A DNA stretch of 11,215 nt from an uncultured bacterium (GTDB lineage: Bacteria; Cyanobacteriota; Vampirovibrionia; Gastranaerophilales; Gastranaerophilaceae). The DNA lies in assembly GCA_900553845.1 (NCBI GenBank), contig USEW01000051.1, positions 1 to 11,215 on the forward strand, read 5' to 3'. The notes under the pieces are model-generated. The model searched no databases and was not told where the DNA came from. It worked only from the letters and a program-made list of their open reading frames with translations. Positions 1 through 6,991 of the stretch are shown here, in pieces. Position numbers and translations under genes: made by a program. The stretch's first letter is position 1; the number at the start of each line of letters is the position of its first letter.

Positions 1-10
1 TGGAGAGAAA

Positions 11-1012
11 ATGCAAAAGCGTAAAATTGGCATAATAGGTGCCGGACTATGGGGTCGAAATATTATTCGAAATTTTTATAATTTAGGTTATCTTCATACA
101 GTTTGTGATATTGATGAAGAAAATTTAAAGAATGTTGTTAATGAATATAGTAATGTAAATATAACAAAGGATTATAATGAAATATTAAACAATCCTGAAA
201 TAAAAGGTGTCGTTGTTGTGACTCCAAGTCATACACACTATAAAATAGTTAAAGAACTTTTAGAGCATGAAAAAAATGTCTATGTTGAAAAGCCAATATC
301 AACTGTAGCAAATGAAGCACTATCTTTAAGAAATTTAGCTGATAGTAAAGATCTTGTTTTAATGGTAGGACATTTACTTTTGTATCATCCCGTGGTTAAT
401 CGTTTAAAAATGCTAATTGAAGAAAATGTTCTGGGTGATATAAAATATGTTCAAAGCGACAGGTTAAATATAAATTATTTCAAAAATGATAGAAGTGTAA
501 TGTGGGATTTAGCCCCGCATGATGTTTCAATGATAAGTTATATTATTGATAAAAAACCTAAAAAAGTTATATCAGCAGTTGGTGCTTCTTCAAGCGGAAA
601 TGATATAATGGATATAACACATATAACTTTAGAATTTGAAGCTGGAATAATAGGACATATTTCAGATAGTTGGATACATCCTCAAAAGAGAGTTAATTTA
701 CTTGTAAGAGGTACAAAAGCGACCGCTATTTTTGACGATACATTGTCTGATAATAAGTTGAGAATATTTGATAATACAACTCCAAATAACAATCAAGTGA
801 TATCTCTTGATTATATTGAAATAGAACCTTTAAAATTAGAATGTCAACATTTTGTAACCTGTATTGAAAATAAAACAAAAGCACGAAGTGATGGTGAAAA
901 CGGTTATGAAGTTGTGAAAGTACTTGAGGATGCAGAAAAATTAATGCTTGGCGAAGCTAAAATGAAACAACTTGATAATGTAAGTTATGTTTCATCCCGT
1001 TCTAAACGATAG
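11..1012 (+). CDS. Gfo/Idh/MocA-family NAD(P)-dependent oxidoreductase, probably acting on a sugar nucleotide
   Basis: A 333-residue soluble dehydrogenase. The N-terminal Rossmann fold is visible as a GAGLWG nucleotide-binding turn (residues 10-15) after a beta strand, and the family EKP motif, whose Lys is catalytic, lies at 93-95. The C-terminal alpha/beta substrate domain follows, with GHLLLYHP at 120-127 and WDLAPHD at 165-171; His170 and Asp166 sit in the active-site region. The GH-LL-YHP and APHD pattern resembles the WlbA/WbpB-like enzymes that oxidise C3 of UDP-N-acetylglucosamine derivatives in surface-polysaccharide pathways, more than myo-inositol dehydrogenases; this is family recall, so the substrate is inferred. 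A GGAGAG ribosome-binding site lies a few bases before the ATG. The next gene follows closely on the same strand and is probably co-transcribed. Whatever lies upstream is outside the window. Family assignment is secure, substrate is not. Confidence 0.88.
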   Translation: MQKRKIGIIGAGLWGRNIIRNFYNLGYLHTVCDIDEENLKNVVNEYSNVNITKDYNEILNNPEIKGVVVVTPSHTHYKIVKELLEHEKNVYVEKPISTVANEALSLRNLADSKDLVLMVGHLLLYHPVVNRLKMLIEENVLGDIKYVQSDRLNINYFKNDRSVMWDLAPHDVSMISYIIDKKPKKVISAVGASSSGNDIMDITHITLEFEAGIIGHISDSWIHPQKRVNLLVRGTKATAIFDDTLSDNKLRIFDNTTPNNNQVISLDYIEIEPLKLECQHFVTCIENKTKARSDGENGYEVVKVLEDAEKLMLGEAKMKQLDNVSYVSSRSKR

Positions 1013-1047
1013 TAATATAAATGAAAAAGAAAAGAGGCATTTTAAAT

Positions 1048-1641
1048 ATGGCTAATATAATTACAATTTCAAGAATATTTATAGCATTAATAGCAATTAT
1101 ACTACTATTTTTTGTCAATGTTAAAACTTATATACTTGCATTTATTTTAACAGCAATAGCCATATGGTTTGACGGTCTTGATGGATATGTAGCAAGGAAA
1201 CTTAATGAATCTTCAAAATTTGGTGCTATGCTTGATATCCTTGGGGATAGAATAGTTGAAAATATTTATTGGATATCATTTGTTGCGCTTGGTTGGTTGA
1301 ATGTTGTTTTTCCACTTGTTGTTGTAACACGCGGCATATTAACGGATGGAGTAAGAAGTCTTGCTTTTGAAAAAGGATATACTGCATTTGGCTCAACAAC
1401 AATGATGGAATCAAAACTTGGTAAATTTATTGTTGCTTCAAATTTTAGCCGGTTTACTTATGCTGTTACGAAAGCTTTAGCATTTGGTCTAATGATTCTT
1501 GCACATTTGCCTGTTGATTATAAATATAAAGCAATTATTTCAATTATTGCATATAGTTGTGCATATATATCACTTGTTTTTTGTGTAGTTAGAGGGTTGC
1601 CAGTATTAATCGAAAGTAAAAGATTTTTTAAAAAGAATTAG
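1048..1641 (+). CDS. CDP-alcohol phosphatidyltransferase family membrane protein (PgsA-like)
   Basis: An integral membrane enzyme that transfers a phosphatidyl group from CDP-diacylglycerol to an alcohol. The family signature D-x2-DG-x2-AR-x8-G-x3-D-x3-D is complete: Asp42, Asp45, Asp63 and Asp67, the last being the usual general base. Several hydrophobic segments surround it. The chosen start is the ATG at 1048, giving 197 residues that begin MANIITISRI, typical of the family. It has an AAAGAGG site about 10 nt upstream, whereas the ATG at 1021 has none. Length and layout fit phosphatidylglycerophosphate synthase. However, the region that is usually TRE...R...GKxKT reads TRG at 94-96, Arg103, then LGKFIVAS from about 124, so the acceptor alcohol is uncertain. 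The gene follows the oxidoreductase by 35 nt and its stop codon overlaps the predicted atpD promoter. Confidence 0.88.
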   Translation: MANIITISRIFIALIAIILLFFVNVKTYILAFILTAIAIWFDGLDGYVARKLNESSKFGAMLDILGDRIVENIYWISFVALGWLNVVFPLVVVTRGILTDGVRSLAFEKGYTAFGSTTMMESKLGKFIVASNFSRFTYAVTKALAFGLMILAHLPVDYKYKAIISIIAYSCAYISLVFCVVRGLPVLIESKRFFKKN

Positions 1642-1667
1642 ACATAATTTATAAAATTTTGTATAAT
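1639..1667 (+). promoter_or_regulatory. Probable sigma-70-type promoter for atpD-atpC
   Basis: TAGACA at 1639-1644 (5 of 6 to TTGACA) is followed by 17 nt and a perfect TATAAT at 1662-1667, in the 59-nt gap before atpD. Transcription would begin near 1674 and leave a short leader. AT-rich sequence makes TATAAT common, so the -35 match and the correct spacing carry the case. Confidence 0.55.
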
Positions 1668-1700
1668 AAAGTATAAATATTATAGTAAGGATAAGTATCT

Positions 1701-3116
1701 ATGGATGTTTTAACAAATAAAGAAGGTGTAATTACACAGATTATAGGACCTGTAATTGATGTTGAATTTGAACAAAACAATTTACCCAAAATATATGATG
1801 CTTTAAATATATATTTTGAAAATGGTGAAAAAGTTGTATTGGAAGTGCAACAGTTGCTTGGAGAAAATAAAGTAAGAACAGTAGCCATGAGTTCAACTGA
1901 TGGCTTAAAACGTGGAATGAAAGTTCAAAATACTGGTGAACCAATTAAAATACCTGTAGGTAAAAATGTTCTTGGTCGAATTTTAAATGTATTAGGTGAA
2001 CCGGTTGATAATGCTGGTAATATAGAAACAGATACCTACTTGCCAATTCACAGAGAATCACCTAAATTAACTGACCAAAATACAGAAGTTGAAATCCTTG
2101 AAACTGGAATAAAAGCAATTGATTTGCTTCAACCATATCAAAAAGGTGGTAAAATAGGACTTTTTGGTGGTGCCGGAGTTGGTAAAACAGTTCTTATTAT
2201 GGAATTAATACAAAATATAGCAATGGAACATTCAGGTGTTTCAGTATTCGGCGGTGTGGGCGAAAGAACACGTGAAGGAAATGATTTATGGACCGAAATG
2301 AAAGAATCAAATGTAATTGATAAAGTTGCTTTGATATATGGTCAAATGAATGAACCTCCCGGTGCTCGTATGCGTGTTGGACTAAGCGCGTTAACAGCGG
2401 CTGAATATTTTCGTGATTATTCAAAACAAGATGTTTTATTATTTATTGATAATATATTTAGATTTGTTCAAGCTGGCTCTGAAGTTTCAGCCTTACTTGG
2501 ACGTATGCCTTCAGCTGTAGGATATCAACCAACATTAGCTAATGAAATGGGTGAATTACAAGAACGTATTACTTCAACAAAAGATGGTTCAATTACATCC
2601 GTTCAAGCTATTTATGTACCTGCTGATGATTTAACAGATCCGGCTCCGGCTACTACATTTTCACACTTGGATGCTTCCACTGTTTTATCCCGTCAAATTG
2701 CATCTTTGGGGATTTATCCTGCTGTTGACCCTCTTGCTTCTAATAGTCGTGTACTTGACCCATTGATAATTGGAGATGAACATTATAATACAGCAAAAAA
2801 AGTGCTTGAAATTCTTCAACGCTATAAAGAACTTCAAGATATTATTGCAATTTTAGGTATGGATGAATTATCAGAAGAAGATAAAGAAACAGTTAATCGT
2901 GCACGTAAAATACAAAAGTTTTTATCACAGCCGTTTTTTGTTGCCGAACAATTTTCAGGTATGAAAGGACGTTATGTTAAACTTGAAGACTCAATAAAAG
3001 GATTCAAAGAAATCATCGAAGGTAAACATGATGACTTACCAGAACAAGCCTTTTATATGGTAGGAACAATTGAAGAAGCAATTGAAAAAGCAAAAAATAT
3101 GAAAGATGAAAAGTAA
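1701..3116 (+). CDS. atpD: F-type ATP synthase subunit beta
   Basis: The catalytic subunit of the F1 sector, 471 residues, full length. The N-terminal beta-barrel covers about residues 1-80. The nucleotide-binding domain has the P-loop GGAGVGKT at 156-163, GERTREG at 187-193 and the Walker B strand LLFID at 246-250. The C-terminal helical domain has the DELSEED loop at 388-394 that contacts gamma and epsilon. FRFVQAGSEVS around 253-263 has Val where many bacteria have Thr, as I recall for cyanobacterial and plastid beta subunits. A TAAGG site lies about 11 nt before the ATG. atpC follows after 15 nt. No atpA, atpG or other F-ATPase gene adjoins, so this is the split beta-epsilon arrangement known from cyanobacteria. 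Called atpB in plastid-style naming. Confidence 0.98.
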   Translation: MDVLTNKEGVITQIIGPVIDVEFEQNNLPKIYDALNIYFENGEKVVLEVQQLLGENKVRTVAMSSTDGLKRGMKVQNTGEPIKIPVGKNVLGRILNVLGEPVDNAGNIETDTYLPIHRESPKLTDQNTEVEILETGIKAIDLLQPYQKGGKIGLFGGAGVGKTVLIMELIQNIAMEHSGVSVFGGVGERTREGNDLWTEMKESNVIDKVALIYGQMNEPPGARMRVGLSALTAAEYFRDYSKQDVLLFIDNIFRFVQAGSEVSALLGRMPSAVGYQPTLANEMGELQERITSTKDGSITSVQAIYVPADDLTDPAPATTFSHLDASTVLSRQIASLGIYPAVDPLASNSRVLDPLIIGDEHYNTAKKVLEILQRYKELQDIIAILGMDELSEEDKETVNRARKIQKFLSQPFFVAEQFSGMKGRYVKLEDSIKGFKEIIEGKHDDLPEQAFYMVGTIEEAIEKAKNMKDEK

Positions 3117-3131
3117 AGAGAAAATTTTACC

Positions 3132-3545
3132 ATGACAATTAAGGATAAAATACATTTTAAAGTAATCACCCACGAGCGTGTTGTGTTTGATGATTATGTA
3201 AATGAAATATACTCAAAAGGAATTGATGGCGATTTTGGTGTTCTATATAATCATATTCCGTTTATGACTGCACTTGATATTGGTGTTACAAAAATTGTTA
3301 AAGACGGTGAAGACGATTATATAGCAACAATAGGTGGAACATTTCAAATTAATGACAATGTCGCTGTTATTTTAACAGACGAAGCTCAACTTGGTTCGGA
3401 TATTGATATTGTGCGAGCTAAAAATGCACAAGAGCGTGCTTTAATGCGTTTAAATCAGTCAAAACCAGACACTGATATTGTCCGCGCTGAAATTGCACTT
3501 GCTAAAGCTATGGCACGTTTAAAGGCTAGTGCAAAATATAATTAA
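3132..3545 (+). CDS. atpC: F-type ATP synthase subunit epsilon
   Basis: The central-stalk subunit that couples rotation and can inhibit ATP hydrolysis; 137 residues, normal length. The N-terminal beta-sandwich domain (about 1-87) contains GDFGVLYNHIPF near 33-44 and then TALDIGV, a segment close to the cyanobacterial form. The C-terminal part (about 88-137), starting near the ELGS-like AQLGSDID, is a two-helix hairpin rich in Ala, Arg and Leu. The start at 3132 has only a weak AAAGAGA site about 11 nt upstream, so translation is probably coupled to atpD, whose stop lies 15 nt before. It is the last gene of the pair and is followed by a strong hairpin terminator. Called atpE in cyanobacterial and plastid naming. 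Confidence 0.95.
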   Translation: MTIKDKIHFKVITHERVVFDDYVNEIYSKGIDGDFGVLYNHIPFMTALDIGVTKIVKDGEDDYIATIGGTFQINDNVAVILTDEAQLGSDIDIVRAKNAQERALMRLNQSKPDTDIVRAEIALAKAMARLKASAKYN

Positions 3546-3564
3546 TTATTTTATAATTTTATAT

Positions 3565-3602
3565 AAAAAACTTCAGATTTATATTTAAATCTGAAGTTTT
3601 TT
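3565..3602. terminator. Bidirectional intrinsic terminator between atpC and fabF
   Basis: A perfect 16-bp inverted repeat: 3565-3580 pairs with 3587-3602 around a 6-nt loop. The stem core is CTTCAGATTT/AAATCTGAAG flanked by A6 on one side and T6 on the other, so either strand yields a stem followed by a U run. It lies 19 nt after the atpC stop and 18 nt after the fabF stop, where the two converging transcripts must end. Confidence 0.9.
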
Positions 3603-3620
3603 GTTATTTTAATTTCACAA

Positions 3621-4871
3621 TTAATCTTTATAACGTTTAAAAACTAAACTTGCATTATGTCCACCGAAACCAAAAGAATTAGTAATAGCAACATCAACCG
3701 TAGTTTCAATTGCTTTATGTGGAACATAATTTAAATTAGCCACTTTTTCATCTTGATTATCTAAATTAATAGTAGGTGGAACAATGTTATTTGTAATAGA
3801 TTTAATACAAGCAATAGATTCAATAGCGCCTGAAGCACCAAGGGCATGTCCAGTCATAGATTTAGTTGAACTTACTTTTAAATTTTTATTAACATTTAAA
3901 TCACCAAAAACCGCAGCAATTGCTTGTGATTCAGCAATATCACCAAGCCCTGTGCTTGTCCCATGAGCATTTACATAATTTACATCTTCAGGTTTTAAAT
4001 TGGCATCAAGAAGAGCATTCTCCATAGCTTTTTTAGCACCATTCCCCTCCGGATCTGGTGCAACAATATCATAGGCATCAGCTGTTTGACCATATCCAAC
4101 AATTTCAGCATATATTTTAGCGCCTCGTTTTTTAGCATGCCCAAGTTCTTCTAAAATTAAAACACCTGCACCTTCTGTCATAACGAATCCATCTCTATCT
4201 ATATCATAAGGTCTTGATGCCTTTTGTGGTTCGTCATTACGTTTAGATAATGTTCTAGCACTTGTAAATCCGCCAATACCTATATCACATATAGCTGCTT
4301 CTGTACCGCCTGATATTATAATATCAGCATCACCCCATTGAATAGAGCGGAATGCATCACCAATTGAATGAGCTGACGTAGCACAAGCTGTAACTACACT
4401 TTTATTCAAACCTTTAGCACCATATTTTATTGAAATTTTTCCTGCTCCCATATTGACGATAATCATTGGTACGGTAAAAGGAGAACATTTAGTAGGCTTC
4501 TTTTCAAGCATAATTCTATGTTGAGTTTCAATTGTATGAAATCCGCCTGCAGCGGAACCAAATATTACACCAAAACGATAAGGGTCAATATCAGCATTTT
4601 CAAGATTTGCATCTTTATATGCCTCGTCTGCTGCTATTAAAGCCCAATAATTATACCTATCAAGGCGTTTTTGTTCTTTAGGCTCAATGTAGTCATCAAC
4701 ATTTACATTTTTAATTTGACCACCTATTAAAACAGTATGTAAATTTGGATCTAAATCCAATTTACTAATGCAACTTTTGCCTTCTTTTAAATTTTTCCAT
4801 AATTTATCAACTCCAACACCATATGGAGTGACTGTTCCCATGCCTGTTATGACAACTCTTCTTTTAGTCAT
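3621..4871 (-). CDS. fabF: 3-oxoacyl-[acyl-carrier-protein] synthase II (KAS II)
   Basis: A condensing enzyme that elongates acyl-ACP with malonyl-ACP in the cytoplasm. 416 residues, usual length, thiolase fold. The Cys-His-His triad is visible: Cys163 in TACATS, His303 in NAHGTSTGLGD and His342 in SMTGHALGASGA, with Lys337 in the STKS segment. Phe400 in NSFGFGGHN is the usual gatekeeper. Two histidines and the CAT context separate it from the KAS III enzyme encoded by fabH in the same cluster. The AAAAAGGGA site 6 nt before the ATG supports the start. It is the last gene of the cluster, separated from acpP by 93 nt containing a hairpin, and ends at the shared bidirectional terminator. A second KAS (FabB) is not present in the window. 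Confidence 0.97.
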   Translation of the reverse strand: MTKRRVVITGMGTVTPYGVGVDKLWKNLKEGKSCISKLDLDPNLHTVLIGGQIKNVNVDDYIEPKEQKRLDRYNYWALIAADEAYKDANLENADIDPYRFGVIFGSAAGGFHTIETQHRIMLEKKPTKCSPFTVPMIIVNMGAGKISIKYGAKGLNKSVVTACATSAHSIGDAFRSIQWGDADIIISGGTEAAICDIGIGGFTSARTLSKRNDEPQKASRPYDIDRDGFVMTEGAGVLILEELGHAKKRGAKIYAEIVGYGQTADAYDIVAPDPEGNGAKKAMENALLDANLKPEDVNYVNAHGTSTGLGDIAESQAIAAVFGDLNVNKNLKVSSTKSMTGHALGASGAIESIACIKSITNNIVPPTINLDNQDEKVANLNYVPHKAIETTVDVAITNSFGFGGHNASLVFKRYKD

Positions 4872-4901
4872 ATGTATCCCTTTTTACTCTAATTTAAAAT
4901 A

Positions 4902-4946
4902 GAGGCAATTTATGAGTTTTTATTATATTCTCAAATAAATTACCTC
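4902..4946 (-). promoter_or_regulatory. RNA hairpin in the acpP-fabF intergenic region
   Basis: On the minus-strand transcript, 4946-4935 (GAGGTAATTTAT) pairs with 4913-4902 (ATAAATTGCCTC) over 12 bp with one G-U wobble. After a 2-nt bulge, GAG (4932-4930) pairs with CTC (4916-4914), leaving a 13-nt loop. A short TATTTT follows, too weak for a convincing full terminator. The left arm contains most of a GGAGGT, a perfect Shine-Dalgarno sequence with no real gene after it. A weaker alternative stem (4900-4904 with 4887-4891) would compete for the same bases. It may be an mRNA-end stabiliser, partial terminator or attenuator; the role is inferred. Confidence 0.5.
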
Positions 4947-4949
4947 CAA
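4922..4949 (-). promoter_or_regulatory. Possible weak promoter for fabF
   Basis: Reading the minus strand, TTGGAG (4949-4944) is followed by 16 nt and TATAAT (4927-4922). Only the TTG of the -35 matches consensus well, and the element overlaps the hairpin described at 4902-4946. Initiation near 4915 would give fabF a leader of about 44 nt. Offered as an alternative reading of the same bases. Confidence 0.3.
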
Positions 4950-4964
4950 AATTTTAAGCTGTTA

Positions 4965-5198
4965 TTATAAGTTAGCTTCAATATAATTTACAGCATCTTT
5001 AACGGTAGCAATTTTTTCAGCTTCTTCATCAGGTATCTCAGTACCAAATTCTTCTTCAAAAGCCATAACTAATTCAACTGTATCCAAAGAATCAGCACCT
5101 AAATCAGCTGTAAAACTTGCGTTTTCTGTAACTAATGCTTCATCTACGCTTAATTGTTCAACAACAACTTTTTTTACTCTCTCAAAAACTGTACTCAT
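4965..5198 (-). CDS. acpP: Acyl carrier protein
   Basis: A small acidic four-helix protein that carries growing acyl chains on a phosphopantetheine arm for all the Fab enzymes and PlsX. 77 residues, standard length. The attachment site is Ser37 in GADSLDTVELVM (residues 34-45), where AcpS would add 4'-phosphopantetheine. Helix II and the following acidic stretch EEEFGTEIPDEEAE are the usual partner-docking surface. GAGG ends 8 nt before the ATG. The gene has 93-nt gaps on both sides in an otherwise compact cluster and a good promoter in the upstream gap, which fits the much higher amount of ACP that cells need compared with the enzymes. Confidence 0.98.
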   Translation of the reverse strand: MSTVFERVKKVVVEQLSVDEALVTENASFTADLGADSLDTVELVMAFEEEFGTEIPDEEAEKIATVKDAVNYIEANL

Positions 5199-5245
5199 TT
5201 TTTTTTCCTCATTTTTTATTAATTAACTAATTACTTACATGTTTT

Positions 5246-5273
5246 ATTATACTATTTAAAGATTTTTTTGCAA
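5246..5273 (-). promoter_or_regulatory. Promoter for acpP inside the fab cluster
   Basis: On the minus strand, TTGCAA (5273-5268) is followed by 16 nt and a perfect TATAAT (5251-5246). Transcription would start near 5239, about 40 nt before the acpP ATG. The -35 lies in a perfect 10-bp palindrome TTTTGCAAAA (5266-5275). The position, in a gap between fabG and acpP within a tightly packed operon, supports it. Confidence 0.6.
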
Positions 5274-5291
5274 AATTTTATTTTATTATGA

Positions 5292-6029
5292 TTATATAAC
5301 AAGCCCACCATCAACACATATGACTTGACCAGTAATATATGGAGCATCGACAATTAAAAACTTAGCTGTTTTAGCTATATCAGAAGCTTCACCTAGTTTT
5401 TTTAATGGTATTGCTTCAACGATTTTGCTTGTATCTAAATCTTTTGTCATATCTGTTTGTATAAATCCAGGTGCTATAGCATTAACTCTAATATTTCGGG
5501 ATGCTACTTCCTTTGCTAATGATTTTGTAAATCCAATTACACCAGCTTTTGCAGCAGCGTAATTTGTTTGACCGGCGTTTCCATATACACCAACAATTGA
5601 CGACATATTTATTATGACACCTTGTCTTTTTTTCATCATAGCTTTTACTATTGGTTGTGTCATATAAAACATAGAATTTAAATTTGTATTTATTACTCTA
5701 TCCCAAGCATCATCTGCCATTCTAATCATCAAATTATCTTGAGTTATACCAGCATTATTAATAAGGGCATCAATTTGGCCATATTTTTCTATAATTTTTG
5801 CTATATTTTCTTTACATTCATCACTATTAGATACATCAAATTTATAAGCTTCAGCTTCAACATTTAATGTTTTTATTTCATTTACTGTCTTATTTGCTGC
5901 ATCATCATTTCCTGCATATGTTATAACAATATTATAACCTGCTTTTGCAAGTTCTATTGCACATTCTTTTCCTATACCACGAGAACCGCCTGTTATAACA
6001 GCAAGGTTTTTTTGATTATTATCTGTCAT
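5292..6029 (-). CDS. fabG: 3-oxoacyl-[acyl-carrier-protein] reductase
   Basis: An NADPH-dependent short-chain dehydrogenase that reduces 3-oxoacyl-ACP to 3-hydroxyacyl-ACP. 245 residues, usual length. The cofactor motif TGGSRGIG is at 13-20, NNAG at 91-94, and the catalytic tetrad is Asn116, Ser144, Tyr157 and Lys161 (YAAAK). The C-terminal PGFIxTDMT and ITGQVICVDGG segments are typical of FabG. Arg18 in the glycine-rich turn favours NADPH. The ATG directly abuts the fabD stop codon (TAA then ATG), and a GAGG site lies inside the end of fabD, so translation is probably coupled. SDR enzymes are functionally diverse, but position between fabD and acpP makes FabG the secure reading. Confidence 0.97.
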   Translation of the reverse strand: MTDNNQKNLAVITGGSRGIGKECAIELAKAGYNIVITYAGNDDAANKTVNEIKTLNVEAEAYKFDVSNSDECKENIAKIIEKYGQIDALINNAGITQDNLMIRMADDAWDRVINTNLNSMFYMTQPIVKAMMKKRQGVIINMSSIVGVYGNAGQTNYAAAKAGVIGFTKSLAKEVASRNIRVNAIAPGFIQTDMTKDLDTSKIVEAIPLKKLGEASDIAKTAKFLIVDAPYITGQVICVDGGLVI

Positions 6030-6989
6030 TTATACCTCAACTCCTTTTATATTTAAACTTTCATTTGTTTTATTTAAACTATCCATGTCTTGAATATTGT
6101 ATACTTTTACATCCCTGTTTATTTTTTTAACGAGTCCTGAAAGCACTTTACCTGCTCCAAGTTCAATAAACGTATCAACTCCATTTTCAATCATTATATT
6201 TATACTATCCACCCACTTAACAGATGAATTAATTTGATTTGGCATTTTTTGTTTAAAATCATTAGCTAAAATAGTCTCACACGCATCAACATTTGTGACA
6301 ACAGGAACATTTGCATTCTGAATATTTAAACTTTCAACAAAAGTCTTAAATTCGCTTGAAGCACTATCCATTAATGAACTGTGAAAAGCACCTGAAACAT
6401 TTAACATTATGACTTTTTTTGCCCCAGCTTCTTTTAAAAGTTCACATGCTTCTTCAATTGCTTTTTCTTCACCTGTAATAACGGTTTGCTCTAATGTATT
6501 ATAATTTGCAACTTGAGCCACACCGCTTTTAACGTTCTTTAAAATTTCATTTATTTTACTAGCTTCCATACCAAGTATAGCAGCCATTTTTCCTGGGTTA
6601 CTTATTGCTGCATCATTCATGCATTGAGCCCTTTTTTGTATAGCTTTAAATGTATCCTCAATTGATAATACATTTGAAGTATACATAGCAGAATATTCAC
6701 CTAAACTATGGCCTGCAGTATAACATAGTTCAATATTAGGATTTTTTTCCTTAAAAGCTTCCAAAGCTGCAATTGATACAGCAGTTAAAGCAGGTTGGGT
6801 ATTTATTGTCTTTTTTAACTCTTCATCAGGCCCTTCAAAACATAGTTTTGCTATATCATAGCCAAGAACTTCATTTGCAGTCTCAAAAACCTCTTTAGCT
6901 TTTATTGAATTTTGATATAAATCAAATCCCATGCCTACACTTTGAGCCCCTTGACCAGGGAATAAAAATGCAACTTTAGTTTTTTCCAT
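6030..6989 (-). CDS. fabD: Malonyl-CoA:ACP transacylase
   Basis: Transfers malonyl from CoA to the phosphopantetheine of ACP, supplying the extender unit for FabH and FabF. The chosen start gives 319 residues beginning MEKTKVAFLFPGQGAQ. Gln13 in the FPGQG oxyanion segment, Ser95 in GHSLGEYSAM, Arg120 in QKRAQ and His203 in VSGAFHSSLM are the expected active-site residues. GHSLGEY is the classic nucleophile elbow. An ATG three codons upstream (6998) overlaps fabH but lies only 1 nt from the GGAG; the ATG at 6989 is 10 nt from it, so 6989 is preferred. That leaves 2 nt after the fabH stop and 0 nt before fabG. Confidence 0.96.
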   Translation of the reverse strand: MEKTKVAFLFPGQGAQSVGMGFDLYQNSIKAKEVFETANEVLGYDIAKLCFEGPDEELKKTINTQPALTAVSIAALEAFKEKNPNIELCYTAGHSLGEYSAMYTSNVLSIEDTFKAIQKRAQCMNDAAISNPGKMAAILGMEASKINEILKNVKSGVAQVANYNTLEQTVITGEEKAIEEACELLKEAGAKKVIMLNVSGAFHSSLMDSASSEFKTFVESLNIQNANVPVVTNVDACETILANDFKQKMPNQINSSVKWVDSINIMIENGVDTFIELGAGKVLSGLVKKINRDVKVYNIQDMDSLNKTNESLNIKGVEV

Positions 6990-6991
6990 AT

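Noticed and set aside
1021..1047. Upstream ATG for the CDP-alcohol phosphatidyltransferase adding nine residues
   Set aside because: No ribosome-binding site precedes it, while an AAAGAGG lies between it and the ATG at 1048, whose product starts as the family normally does.
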